Part shown: piece by piece, positions 24,268-33,005 of the stretch
Layout of the letters: each line of letters begins with the position of its first letter
Numbering within the stretch: the first letter of the stretch is position 1
Source: Bacillus sp. AFS006103
GTDB taxonomy: Bacteria; Bacillota; Bacilli; Bacillales; Cytobacillaceae
NCBI GenBank assembly: GCA_002559145.1
Contig: NTXX01000017.1
Span: 1-50,032, forward strand
DNA length: 50,032 bases
Direction: 5' to 3'
Notes under the pieces: generated by a model
Database searches by the model: none
What the model saw: the letters and a program-made list of their open reading frames with translations, nothing else
What the model was told of the DNA's origin: nothing
Program-made: the position numbers and the translations under genes

Positions 24268-25731
24268 TTACCTTTTCATTGCCTCTACCTTCTCTTTAAC
24301 CTCTTCAATATTTCTCATTTTATTATCCCAGCATTTTTGGCTCAAGTCGACGGGATAATCCTCCGGATTTGTAATCCGCTTATACTCGTCCCAAAGGGCA
24401 TCAAGGTTTTGCTTTAAATAATCACGAGATTCTTCCAAGCTAGGCATTTCATAAACAAGCTCGCCTTTAGAAAAGATTTCATTATGTAATTCTTTTGCTG
24501 TAAAATTGGTAACCACCTTATTCATATACGTGTGGGTAGGATGGAACATCCTTAACCGCTTTTCCGGGAGCTTTTCATCCGCTAAAGCAATATAATCCCC
24601 TTCCGCATGATGGTTTGTATTATTGATAATCCGATAAACCCGCTTCAATCCCGGTGTTGTAACCTTTTCCGGATTGGAAGAAATTTTAATCGTATCCTCC
24701 ATTTTTCCGTTATCATTCTCTATCGACACAATTTTATAAACAGCACCAAGTGCAGCCTGGTCGTAAGCGGTAATTAGCTTCGTACCCACTCCCCAGCTGT
24801 CAATTTTTGCACCCTGTGATTTCAAACTCATAATTGTATATTCATCTAAGTCACTTGAGGCCACAATCTTAGCATTCGTGAATCCCGCCTCATCCAGCAT
24901 TTTCCTTGCTTCCTTCGAAAGGTAAGAAAGGTCCCCGCTATCCAGGCGAATACCGATAAAATTAATTTTATCCCCCAACTCTTTTGCAACTTTAATCGCA
25001 TTTGGAACGCCGAGCCGAAGTGTATCATATGTATCAACCAAAAAGACACAATCCTTATGTGTTTCTGCATATTTAATGAAAGCCGTGTATTCATCTTTAT
25101 AAGCTTGGACCATTGAATGGGCATGTGTTCCGGATACAGGAATACCAAACAGTTTCCCCGCTCTTACGTTGCTCGTTGATTCAAAACCAGCAAGGTATGC
25201 GGCTCTCGTTCCCCAAATCGCTGCATCCATTTCCTGGGCCCGTCTTGTCCCAAATTCCATTGCCACTTCAGCGCCAACGACTTGCTTGATTCGCGATGCC
25301 TTCGTCGCAATCAATGTTTGGTAATTCACAATGTTAAGCAGCGCTGTTTCAATCAATTGCGCTTCCGCAAGTGGAGCCTCGACTCGTAAGATCGGTTCAT
25401 TACCAAAAACAAGCTCTCCTTCTTTCATCGCACAGATAGTTCCGGTGAAACTGATACTTTTAAGGTATTGGATAAAGTCTTCCTTATAGCCTACTTCATT
25501 TTGCAAATATTCGAGGTCTTCCCCGCTAAAACGGAAGCCTTGAATAAACTGGATGACTTTCTCCAACCCAGCGAATACTGCATAACCGTTCCCGAACGGG
25601 AGCTTGCGGAAAAATAGTTCGAAGACCGCACGTTTATTATGTATCCCATCTCTCCAATACGTTTCTACCATATTGATCTGATATAGATCCGTATGCAGAG
25701 TTAAACTATCATCGTGATAAAAGTGTTTCAT
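24268..25731 (-). CDS. pncB: Nicotinate phosphoribosyltransferase
   Basis: 487 residues. It starts in the family manner (S-L-T-L-H-T-D-L-Y-Q-I-N-M). E-F-G-T-R-R-A is the substrate-binding segment. V-S-G-T-H-A-H-S contains the His phosphorylated during ATP hydrolysis. I-G-I-R-L-D-S-G-D-L contributes to the PRPP/phosphate site. The length and the long C-terminal extension match the Firmicute form. It makes nicotinate mononucleotide from nicotinate and PRPP, the entry step of the Preiss-Handler NAD route. SD GGGGG lies 7 nt before ATG. It follows the nicotinamidase gene by 63 nt on the same strand, so the pair converts nicotinamide to the mononucleotide. Confidence 0.95.
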   Translation of the reverse strand: MKHFYHDDSLTLHTDLYQINMVETYWRDGIHNKRAVFELFFRKLPFGNGYAVFAGLEKVIQFIQGFRFSGEDLEYLQNEVGYKEDFIQYLKSISFTGTICAMKEGELVFGNEPILRVEAPLAEAQLIETALLNIVNYQTLIATKASRIKQVVGAEVAMEFGTRRAQEMDAAIWGTRAAYLAGFESTSNVRAGKLFGIPVSGTHAHSMVQAYKDEYTAFIKYAETHKDCVFLVDTYDTLRLGVPNAIKVAKELGDKINFIGIRLDSGDLSYLSKEARKMLDEAGFTNAKIVASSDLDEYTIMSLKSQGAKIDSWGVGTKLITAYDQAALGAVYKIVSIENDNGKMEDTIKISSNPEKVTTPGLKRVYRIINNTNHHAEGDYIALADEKLPEKRLRMFHPTHTYMNKVVTNFTAKELHNEIFSKGELVYEMPSLEESRDYLKQNLDALWDEYKRITNPEDYPVDLSQKCWDNKMRNIEEVKEKVEAMKR

Positions 25732-25794
25732 AATCTGACCCCCGAGTACTATTTCAGCTTTTCCATTATTATAACCAATATTACCCTCGGAAGT

Positions 25795-26340
25795 CTATTT
25801 AACGTTTGCTCCTAGGGATTGTTCAAAATGTCCAAGGGCCCATTCATGACCCGCCTGATTAAAAGAAGCAACGGCATCCTTGTAAACGACAATCTTAAAG
25901 CCTTTATTGTAAGCATCAACAGCGGTATGTAAGACGCAAATGTCCGTACAAACGCCGACTAAATGGACTTCGGTAATTCCACGCTCTCGTAATTTGATTT
26001 CAAGGTCCGTTCCCGCAAACGCAGAGTATCGCGTTTTATTCATAAACACAACGTTTTCAAGCTGACGATTCCTTTCATATACCTCTTTCAAGGATCCAAA
26101 CAATTCCCTGCCTGAGGTTCCACGCAGATTATGTGGCGGGAACAGTTTTGTTTCCGGATGGAATTCATCTCCGTTGTCATGGACGTCTATGGCAAAGACC
26201 ACATAATCCCCACTCTCCATAAACTCTTTCGTTAACGCAACAATCTTCCCTTCAATCCTTTGTCCGGGCTCCCCGCACGTTAATGCCCCATCCACCGCTA
26301 CAAAATCATAGGTATAATCAATATTAATTAACGCCTTCAA
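25795..26340 (-). CDS. pncA: Nicotinamidase (cysteine hydrolase)
   Basis: 181 residues from a TTG start at 26338-26340, with SD GGGGGAG. N-I-D-Y-T-Y-D-F near 6-13 carries the catalytic Asp (D8). N-K-T-R-Y-S-A-F near 101 has the catalytic Lys. G-V-C-T-D-I-C-V-L-H-T has the nucleophilic Cys, with the cis-peptide region just before. D-V-H at 53-54 begins the metal-binding set (Asp52, His54, His61 in relatives). It hydrolyses nicotinamide to nicotinate for PncB, encoded directly downstream. Isochorismatase-like relatives share this fold, but the pncB pairing supports the assignment. Confidence 0.9.
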   Translation of the reverse strand: MKALINIDYTYDFVAVDGALTCGEPGQRIEGKIVALTKEFMESGDYVVFAIDVHDNGDEFHPETKLFPPHNLRGTSGRELFGSLKEVYERNRQLENVVFMNKTRYSAFAGTDLEIKLRERGITEVHLVGVCTDICVLHTAVDAYNKGFKIVVYKDAVASFNQAGHEWALGHFEQSLGANVK

Positions 26341-26431
26341 TTCCCATCTCCCCCTTTATTTCTTTACAACCATTTACCGTCCATCATACAAAATATTCTA
26401 GAACACTTTCAAATTCCCCTTTTTCAATTGC

Positions 26432-26461
26432 AAAAAAACCCGCTCCAAGTAGGAACGGGTT
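26432..26461 (-). terminator. Terminator after the sdh-type operon
   Basis: Minus strand: CCCGTTCC-TACTT-GGAGCGGG then TTTTTTT. An 8-bp stem with one G-T pair, 57 nt after the sdhB stop. Confidence 0.9.
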
Positions 26462-26517
26462 TTCACATGACTATTATTTTACCAACTTCTAATTTATGTA
26501 GGTAGTATCCAGGCAAC

Positions 26518-27267
26518 TTATCCGAAGAAGTTCTTTATCGATTGGATTGTTGTTTGTCTATTTAACGCAGCAAGGGATGTAGTAAGTGGAATGCCTTTCG
26601 GACATACCTCCACACAGTTTTGTGAGTTACCACACGAAGTAAGTCCTCCCTCTCCCATAATCGCTAAAAGCCGTTCTTCCTTATGCATGGCCCCTGTAGG
26701 ATGCTCATTAAATAAGCGAACCTGCGCTAACGGGGCTGGTCCGATGAAATTGGATTTTTCATTGACATTCGGACAGGCCTCCAAACAACAGCCGCATGTC
26801 ATACACTTCGATATTTCATATGCCCATTGTCTAGTTTTTTCCGGCATTCTTGGTCCCGGACCTAAATCGTGTGTTCCGTCAATGGGTATCCATGCCTTTA
26901 CCCTTTTCAAAGCATTGAACATCCATGAACGGTCAATCACTAAATCCCTCATCACAGGGAACGATGTCAACGGTGCAATATGAATGGGTTGTTCAAGCTG
27001 ATCAATCAAGGAGGAACATGCTTGGTGCGGTTTCCCGTTGATAACCATTGAGCAGGCTCCACAAACCTCCTCCAGGCAAACGGATTCCCAAATGACAGGA
27101 GTTGTTTTTTCACCTTTAGCATTGACTGGATTCTTTTGAATTTCCATCAATCCCGAGATGATGTTCATATTTGAGCGATAAGGAACCATGAATTCTTCTG
27201 TGTAAGGAGAAGATTGAGCATCCTTTTGCCGGGTAATAATAAAATGAATATACTTATTCGTTTCCAC
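26518..27267 (-). CDS. sdhB: Succinate dehydrogenase/fumarate reductase iron-sulfur subunit
   Basis: 249 residues from a GTG (27265-27267) 2 nt after the sdhA stop. E-S-V-C-L-E-E-V-C-G-A-C-S-M ... A-C-S is the N-terminal [2Fe-2S] ferredoxin-type site. C-M-T-C-G-C-C-L-E-A-C-P and C-G-N-S-Q-N-C-V-E-V-C-P-K-G-I-P are the two C-terminal cluster motifs for [4Fe-4S] and [3Fe-4S]. It carries electrons between the FAD subunit and the haem/menaquinone subunit. It lies in a set with aspartase and a Dcu-type transporter, which suggests work as a fumarate reductase, although the sequence alone does not fix direction. Confidence 0.92.
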   Translation of the reverse strand: METNKYIHFIITRQKDAQSSPYTEEFMVPYRSNMNIISGLMEIQKNPVNAKGEKTTPVIWESVCLEEVCGACSMVINGKPHQACSSLIDQLEQPIHIAPLTSFPVMRDLVIDRSWMFNALKRVKAWIPIDGTHDLGPGPRMPEKTRQWAYEISKCMTCGCCLEACPNVNEKSNFIGPAPLAQVRLFNEHPTGAMHKEERLLAIMGEGGLTSCGNSQNCVEVCPKGIPLTTSLAALNRQTTIQSIKNFFG

Positions 27268-27269
27268 TA

Positions 27270-29033
27270 TTATTTGGCTCCTTTCTTCGCTTTTGTATAA
27301 TCACGCTTCCGCGGTTCTATCAACGATGTATCTACTTCCTCATAAAATAACTCTGGAAGTTTAGTAGTTGGGTTGAATCTAGCCATTGTCGTTTTTAGCC
27401 ATTTCTCGTCATTACGGTCTGGGAATTCCGGCTTATAATGGGCTCCGCGGCTCTCGTTCCGATTGTAGGCTCCAAGGGTAATCACATTTGCAAGATTAAT
27501 CATGCCTTCTAATTGGCGAACAAATGAAGCACTGGAGTTGCTCCATTTTGCAGTATCCTCAATGTTTATATTTTTATAGCGTTCAGTAAAGTCCTGAAGC
27601 TTTTCATAAGTCATCTTTAATTTCTTGTTTTCACGAACGACTGTAACGTTAGCCGTCATTAATTCGCCAAGCTCCTTATGAAGCAAATAGGCGTTTTCAG
27701 TACCATTCATTGCTAGAATTGATTGATATTTTCTTACATCTTCGTTCACTTGCTTTTCAAAAATAGAACTGGAAACCTTGTCTGTCGGCTTGTTAAGGCC
27801 CTGAAGGTATTCAAGTGCTCTCGGACCGGCTACCATTCCGCCGTAAACAGCTGATAACAACGAGTTCGCACCGAGACGGTTTGCGCCATGCTGCGAATAA
27901 TCACATTCCCCTGCAGCGAACAAGCCCTGGATATTCGTTTTTTGGTCCAAATCAACCCATAAGCCACCCATTGAATAGTGGACACCAGGGAATATTTTCA
28001 TGGGTACCTTTCGCGGGTCATCGCCCATAAACTTTTCATAGATTTCCATAATTCCGCCCAGTTTGATATCCAATTGCTTCGCGTCAATATGAGAGAGATC
28101 TAAATAAACCTTATTTTCTCCATTAATACCAAGCTTTTGATTAACACATACATCGAAAATCTCACGGGTGGCAATATCTCGTGGTACCAGATTTCCATAA
28201 GCAGGATACTTTTCCTCTAAAAAGTACCACGGTTTTCCATCCTTATACGTCCAGACTCTTCCGCCTTCACCACGTGCGGACTCACTCATAAGGCGATTTT
28301 TATCGTCTCCCGGAATGGCAGTAGGATGAATTTGAATAAATTCTCCGTTTGCATACAAGGCACCTTGCTGATACAGCCTTGCCGCCGCATAACCCGTATT
28401 AATCGTTGAATTCGTAGACTTTCCAAAAATGATCCCAAGCCCACCTGTTGCCATGATGACAGCATCTGCCCGATAGGCCTTCATTTCCATTGTACGCAAA
28501 TTCTGTGCGGTAATACCGCGGCAGACACCTTCTTCATCAAGAATAGCAGAGACAAATTCCCAGCCTTCATATTTTGTCACAAGTCCCTTTACTTCAAAGC
28601 TACGAACCTGTTCATCTAGGGCATAAAGGAGCTGCTGACCTGTCGTGGCCCCGGCAAATGCAGTTCTATGATACTGTGTTCCCCCAAAGCGTCTGAAATC
28701 AAGTAAACCTTCAGGCGTCCGGTTAAACATAACTCCCATACGGTCAAACATATGGATAATCTTCGGTGCGGCTTCACACATCGCTTTTACTTGCGGTTGG
28801 TTAGCTAAGAAGTCACCACCGTAAACTGAATCATCAAAATGCTCCCACGGTGAATCATTCTCGCCTTTTGTATTTACAGCACCATTGATGCCGCCTTGTG
28901 CACATACAGAATGGGAACGTTTTACCGGTACAACCGAGAATAAATCCACATGTGTCCCTGCTTCTGCTATTTTAATAGCGGCCATCAATCCAGCAAGGCC
29001 GCCTCCAACAATGACAATGTTACCTTTGCTCAT
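27270..29033 (-). CDS. sdhA: Succinate dehydrogenase/fumarate reductase flavoprotein subunit
   Basis: 587 residues. I-V-I-V-G-G-G-L-A-G-L-M-A-A is the FAD-binding dinucleotide fold. K-R-S-H-S-V-C-A-Q-G-G-I carries the His that binds FAD covalently. Q-I-H-P-T-A-I and S-E-S-A-R-G-E-G-G-R hold substrate-binding and catalytic residues (the R of G-E-G-G-R region). H-Y-S-M-G-G-L and G-A-N-R-L-G-A-N-S-L-L follow. Length matches B. subtilis SdhA. SD GGGAGG precedes the ATG. Gene order sdhC-sdhA-sdhB is the Bacillus order, but the usual Bacillus neighbours of the main operon are not here, so this may be a second copy. Confidence 0.93.
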   Translation of the reverse strand: MSKGNIVIVGGGLAGLMAAIKIAEAGTHVDLFSVVPVKRSHSVCAQGGINGAVNTKGENDSPWEHFDDSVYGGDFLANQPQVKAMCEAAPKIIHMFDRMGVMFNRTPEGLLDFRRFGGTQYHRTAFAGATTGQQLLYALDEQVRSFEVKGLVTKYEGWEFVSAILDEEGVCRGITAQNLRTMEMKAYRADAVIMATGGLGIIFGKSTNSTINTGYAAARLYQQGALYANGEFIQIHPTAIPGDDKNRLMSESARGEGGRVWTYKDGKPWYFLEEKYPAYGNLVPRDIATREIFDVCVNQKLGINGENKVYLDLSHIDAKQLDIKLGGIMEIYEKFMGDDPRKVPMKIFPGVHYSMGGLWVDLDQKTNIQGLFAAGECDYSQHGANRLGANSLLSAVYGGMVAGPRALEYLQGLNKPTDKVSSSIFEKQVNEDVRKYQSILAMNGTENAYLLHKELGELMTANVTVVRENKKLKMTYEKLQDFTERYKNINIEDTAKWSNSSASFVRQLEGMINLANVITLGAYNRNESRGAHYKPEFPDRNDEKWLKTTMARFNPTTKLPELFYEEVDTSLIEPRKRDYTKAKKGAK

Positions 29034-29057
29034 TTGTTTGTCCTCCCTATCTAGCGC

Positions 29058-29672
29058 TTAAGCAAATGCCAAGATTGCGCGGATCCCAATGTAAGATAAT
29101 ACAATAAATAATCCGAATGTAATATATTGAGATATTTTCTGTGAATGTGGTGATACGGTAATCCCCCATGTAATTAGGAAGGTCCAAATTCCATTTGCAA
29201 AATGATACACACACGAAAGAATACCAATAATATAGAGGAGCAATGTAATGCTGTTATCAACGATGTTAGCCATCAAATGATAGTTCGCTTCGACTCCTCC
29301 AAATTCCACCTGGACTTTCGTTTCCCAGACATGCCAGATAATAAATGCAAACGCAATTAAACCAGTGATACGCTGGAAGAAAAACTTCCAGTTACGTGGA
29401 TACTTGTACCGTCCGACATTGTTTTTAGCTTGTTTAGCAATAAAAACACCGTACACAGCATGAAATAATAGTGGTATAAAAATGATAAATAGTTCGAGAA
29501 AGTATTTGAACGGCAAATTCACCATAAATCCTGCCGCTTTGTTATAGGAATCAACTCCCCATGACGCAGTATAATTGACGAATAGATGAACGGTCATAAA
29601 TACTCCAACAGGAATGATTCCTGACAAAGAATGCAGCTTGCGGTAAAAGTGCTGGTTATTTCCACGCTCCAT
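29058..29672 (-). CDS. sdhC: Succinate dehydrogenase cytochrome b558 subunit
   Basis: 204 residues with five hydrophobic segments. Histidines at 29, 71, 114 and 157 each lie in a membrane helix and line up with the four axial haem ligands known from B. subtilis SdhC (di-haem, single membrane polypeptide, type B). S-G-I-I-P near 17-21 lies in the quinone-proximal region. SD AAGGAGG lies about 11 nt before ATG. It is the first gene of the sdhCAB block and lies 96 nt after aspA. It anchors the dehydrogenase and exchanges electrons with menaquinone. Confidence 0.92.
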   Translation of the reverse strand: MERGNNQHFYRKLHSLSGIIPVGVFMTVHLFVNYTASWGVDSYNKAAGFMVNLPFKYFLELFIIFIPLLFHAVYGVFIAKQAKNNVGRYKYPRNWKFFFQRITGLIAFAFIIWHVWETKVQVEFGGVEANYHLMANIVDNSITLLLYIIGILSCVYHFANGIWTFLITWGITVSPHSQKISQYITFGLFIVLSYIGIRAILAFA

Positions 29673-29724
29673 ATTTCGTTAAACCTCCTTTAGATGCTGA
29701 CAAGATCGAGTTAAAAGTTACAAA

Positions 29725-29756
29725 GCACAGGGCTCTATACGGAAGATACCCTGCAC
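29725..29756 (-). promoter_or_regulatory. Hairpin between aspA and sdhC
   Basis: GCACAGGG and CCCTGC arms form an imperfect stem of 5-7 bp; on the minus strand TTTGTAACTTTT follows. It could partially terminate or process the transcript between aspA and sdhCAB. Confidence 0.35.
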
Positions 29757-29767
29757 TAAGATTTTTC

Positions 29768-31222
29768 TTATACTAAAGCTAATTCCTTTTCACGCGACTT
29801 ATTGATTAATAATTCCCTACCGGCAATACCAGGGTTCGTCATTTCAAAAGGATGTAAGATCCGATTCAATTCATTGGCTGTTAACACGCCTCTTTCAAGT
29901 ACAATTTCTCTTACCGGTCTATTTGACTCAATTGCTTCCTTTGCAATAGAAGCAGCTATTTCATAGCCAACATGCGGATTGATGGCGGTGATCACACCTA
30001 CACTATTATTCACGTAAGCTTCCAATCTTTCTTTATTAGCTGTAATGCCTCTTAGACAATGCTCACGAAAGACTGTAAACACATTAGTCATTATCCTAAT
30101 CGATTGCAATAGGTTGAAAACAATCACTGGCTCCATAACGTTCAGTTCAAATTGCCCAGCCTCTGAAGCCATGCAGATGGTCAAATCATTCCCTACTACC
30201 TGGAAGGCACTTTGGTTCAAGACCTCAGCCATAACCGGGTTTACTTTTCCTGGCATAATAGATGATCCCGGCTGACGGGCAGGAAGATTGATTTCACCTA
30301 ACCCACAACGTGGTCCAGAGGCCATCATCCGCAAATCATTCGCAACTTTTGACATATTTAACATACAAACCTTTAAAGCTGCTGATACTTCTATATAGGC
30401 ATCCGTATTTTGCGTACCATCTACAAGATCCTCTGAACCTTTTATCGGCAAATCGGTAATTTCCGCTAAATATTGGATGGTCTTCTCAATATATTCCGGC
30501 TCGGCATTGAGGCCGGTCCCAACAGCAGTTGCCCCCATATTTACTTCATATAGATTCTCACGGGTTGCCCTAACTCGTTTAATGTCTCTTCTTAGCACCC
30601 TTGCATAGGCTTCAAATTCTTGACTAAGAAGGATTGGAACAGCATCCTGTAAATGGGTGCGTCCCATTTTAATGATGCCATCAAACTCATTTGCCTTTTT
30701 CATGAATTCTAAATGAAGCTCTTCCATCGCTTTGATTAATTTTTCTAAAGTCATTAGTGTCGACAAATGGATCGCTGTTGGAAACGCATCGTTTGTTGAT
30801 TGCGCCATGTTAACATGAGAATTCGGACTGATAACCTTGTAATTTCCTTTTTGTTCACCAATTATTTCTAAGGCACGGTTGGCAAGGACTTCATTTGTAT
30901 TCATGTTGATAGAAGTACCTGCTCCACCTTGAATCGGATCGACGATAAATTGATCATGTAATCTTCCATCGATTACTTCATCTGCAGCTGCCATAAGGGC
31001 CTTCGCAATACCTTTATTCAATTGGCCAATTTCCGCATTGGCAAACGCAGAAGCCTTTTTGACCATCGCCATGGCTACAATTAGAGCTGGATCAATTCGA
31101 TAGCCTGTAATCGGAAAATTCTCGACTGCTCTTATAGTTTGAACACCATAATACGCTTCAACTGGAACCTGCTTCTCCCCTAGGAAATCTTTTTCAATAC
31201 GAAAATTCTCTGAATATCTCAT
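29768..31222 (-). CDS. aspA: Aspartate ammonia-lyase (aspartase)
   Basis: 484 residues from ATG 31220-31222 (SD GGAG 9 nt upstream; five earlier in-frame codons start with GTG and lack an SD). Fumarase/aspartase superfamily signatures: T-S-I-N-M-N-T-N-E near 100, G-R-T-H-L-Q-D-A-V-P, and the mobile loop G-S-S-I-M-P-G-K-V-N-P with the catalytic Ser. N-E-V-L-A-N-R-A and Q-S-T-N-D-A-F-P-T are aspartase-like; class II fumarase is the main alternative. It splits aspartate to fumarate and ammonia. Downstream is sdhCAB and upstream a C4-dicarboxylate transporter, so aspartate could be taken up, deaminated and the fumarate reduced. Confidence 0.87.
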   Translation of the reverse strand: MRYSENFRIEKDFLGEKQVPVEAYYGVQTIRAVENFPITGYRIDPALIVAMAMVKKASAFANAEIGQLNKGIAKALMAAADEVIDGRLHDQFIVDPIQGGAGTSINMNTNEVLANRALEIIGEQKGNYKVISPNSHVNMAQSTNDAFPTAIHLSTLMTLEKLIKAMEELHLEFMKKANEFDGIIKMGRTHLQDAVPILLSQEFEAYARVLRRDIKRVRATRENLYEVNMGATAVGTGLNAEPEYIEKTIQYLAEITDLPIKGSEDLVDGTQNTDAYIEVSAALKVCMLNMSKVANDLRMMASGPRCGLGEINLPARQPGSSIMPGKVNPVMAEVLNQSAFQVVGNDLTICMASEAGQFELNVMEPVIVFNLLQSIRIMTNVFTVFREHCLRGITANKERLEAYVNNSVGVITAINPHVGYEIAASIAKEAIESNRPVREIVLERGVLTANELNRILHPFEMTNPGIAGRELLINKSREKELALV

Positions 31223-31320
31223 ACTTGTCATCTCCACTATTTTTTTTAGAACTACTAATATGTTTAAAATGACAGGGTCCGAAGTAATAAGGAGATTACC
31301 TCTAACCCCTAATCACTTCT

Positions 31321-32634
31321 TTATAGAATAATCGTGCTTAGTAAAATACCAATTCCGACAGCTCCAAGTGTTGCGATTAAGCCTGGAACCATGAAGCTAT
31401 GATTTAAAATATATTTACCGATTCTCGTTGTCCCCGTGCGGTCAAAGTTAATCGCGGCGACAACTGTTGGATAGTTAGGAATAAAGAAATATCCATTAAC
31501 CGCAGGGAACATCGCGATCAATAAAGCTGGATTAATACCCAGTGTAATCCCAAGCGGCATTAACGTACGCACGGTTGCAGCCTGACTATATAACAAGATA
31601 GAAAGAGCAAATAGTGCAACGGCGAATAACCACGGTGCTGATGTAACTAAATCAGAAATAGATCCAGAAATTAGTGCTAAATTACCTTGAAAGAACGTGT
31701 CTCCCATCCAAGCGATACCAAAGATTGCAACAACTGCTGCGGCACCGGCCTTAAAGACGCTGCCGGAAACAATTTCTTCTACCTTTGGTTTACAAAAGAT
31801 AATAATTAATGCTGAAATCGTCAACATAACTATTTCAATGGATGCAGGCATTGTCATCCGAGTAAATGTACCTTCAATGTCCCAACCAGGGCGTAAGGTC
31901 TCAAATGAACCTAATACAACCACAAGAACGGCTGCTAAAAGGAAAAATAGCACAGATAGCTTTGCACCTGGTGTCGCCTGAAATTCCTTTTTATCTTTTT
32001 TAATCGGTGCTAATCCAGCTTCTAAACGTTTAAGGTAGTCAGGATCATTATTTAGTTCTTTACCCATTTTGCTTGATACAAAAGCTGCAATCGTACATGC
32101 AATAAGTGTAGACGGGATACAGATCATTAGAATATCGAGTAAGCTAATCTTGAAATCCGTTAACAATGCCAGCAGAGCAACTGTTGCCGCTGATATCGGA
32201 CTGGCTGTAATTGCTTGCTGAGAGGCAATAACCGCAATGGCCATTGGTCTTTCAGGCCTAACGCCTGACTCTCTTGACACCTCTGCAATGACAGGTAAGA
32301 TCGAATAAGCAACGTGTCCAGTCCCTGCACAAAAAGTAAAAACATACGTAACAAGCGGTGCAATGAATGTGATCCACTTCGGATTTTTCCGAAGGGCTTT
32401 TTCAGCCAAAACGACCAAATAGTCCATCCCGCCTGAAGCCTGTAGGGAACCTGCTGCGGTTATCACTGCTAAAATCATCAACATCACATCGATTGGTGCA
32501 GATGTAGGCTGTAGGCCAAAGACAAAGACAAGAATGGCTAGTCCAACTCCACCCATTACGCCTAGTCCAACTCCACCTAACCGTGCGCCAATGAAAATAC
32601 ACCCTAGGACGATTAAAAATTGAATCCAAAACAT
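31321..32634 (-). CDS. Anaerobic C4-dicarboxylate transporter of the DcuA/DcuB family
   Basis: 437 residues from ATG 32632-32634 (SD GGAGG 8 nt before; an earlier in-frame ATG at 32649 has no SD). About 10-12 membrane segments. I-G-A-R-L-G-G-V-G-L-G-V-M-G-G-V-G-L near the start, L-Q-A-S-G-G-M-D-Y, F-C-A-G-T-G-H-V-A-Y-S-I-L-P and R-P-E-R-P-M-A-I are Dcu-family blocks. These carriers exchange fumarate, malate or aspartate for succinate during anaerobic growth. It is first in the set dcu - aspA - sdhCAB and has an Fnr-type palindrome about 80 nt upstream. DcuA and DcuB cannot be told apart by eye. Confidence 0.87.
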   Translation of the reverse strand: MFWIQFLIVLGCIFIGARLGGVGLGVMGGVGLAILVFVFGLQPTSAPIDVMLMILAVITAAGSLQASGGMDYLVVLAEKALRKNPKWITFIAPLVTYVFTFCAGTGHVAYSILPVIAEVSRESGVRPERPMAIAVIASQQAITASPISAATVALLALLTDFKISLLDILMICIPSTLIACTIAAFVSSKMGKELNNDPDYLKRLEAGLAPIKKDKKEFQATPGAKLSVLFFLLAAVLVVVLGSFETLRPGWDIEGTFTRMTMPASIEIVMLTISALIIIFCKPKVEEIVSGSVFKAGAAAVVAIFGIAWMGDTFFQGNLALISGSISDLVTSAPWLFAVALFALSILLYSQAATVRTLMPLGITLGINPALLIAMFPAVNGYFFIPNYPTVVAAINFDRTGTTRIGKYILNHSFMVPGLIATLGAVGIGILLSTIIL

Positions 32635-32716
32635 ATTGAATACCTCCATTCAGTTATAATCTAAAAAAAGAAAACCGTTAACTCGTCAGCTTTAAATTCT
32701 TCACCAACCTTTAAAT

Positions 32717-32732
32717 TGTGAATTATTTCACA
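32717..32732 (-). promoter_or_regulatory. Fnr-type (CRP/FNR-family) operator upstream of the Dcu gene
   Basis: TGTGA-ATTATT-TCACA is a perfect match to the Bacillus Fnr consensus TGTGA-N6-TCACA, flanked by A/T. Its centre lies 90 nt before the Dcu ATG. A -10-like AATTTA lies about 30 nt downstream (near 32690), so the site would be near -41.5, the activating position. The rest of the 32635-33005 gap shows no gene. Confidence 0.75.
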
Positions 32733-33005
32733 AATATTTCCGCCTTAGAGGCTTACACTCCCATCTTGTGGGTTTCAAATTAGTAAAATGATTGCAAAGT
32801 TTTCAACACTCTGGAAAACGTTGATTGTTCCTGAAAGCATTCCTTGTTCCTCTAGAGCATACAGTCAAGACTACTTAAAACTACAAAAACCAACAGAACT
32901 AATTTGAAACTTAATAAATTTGTCAATTTTTTTGTCTATTGTGGTCTATGAAACGATTACTATAAAAAGAAGGAAGAGATTTCTGCAGAAAATTGGAGGT
33001 CCACA

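Noticed and set aside
32811..32826. Possible cre site TGGAAAACGTTGATTG upstream of the sensor kinase
   Set aside because: One base too long in the first half-site and poor second half; not convincing beside the perfect Fnr palindrome.
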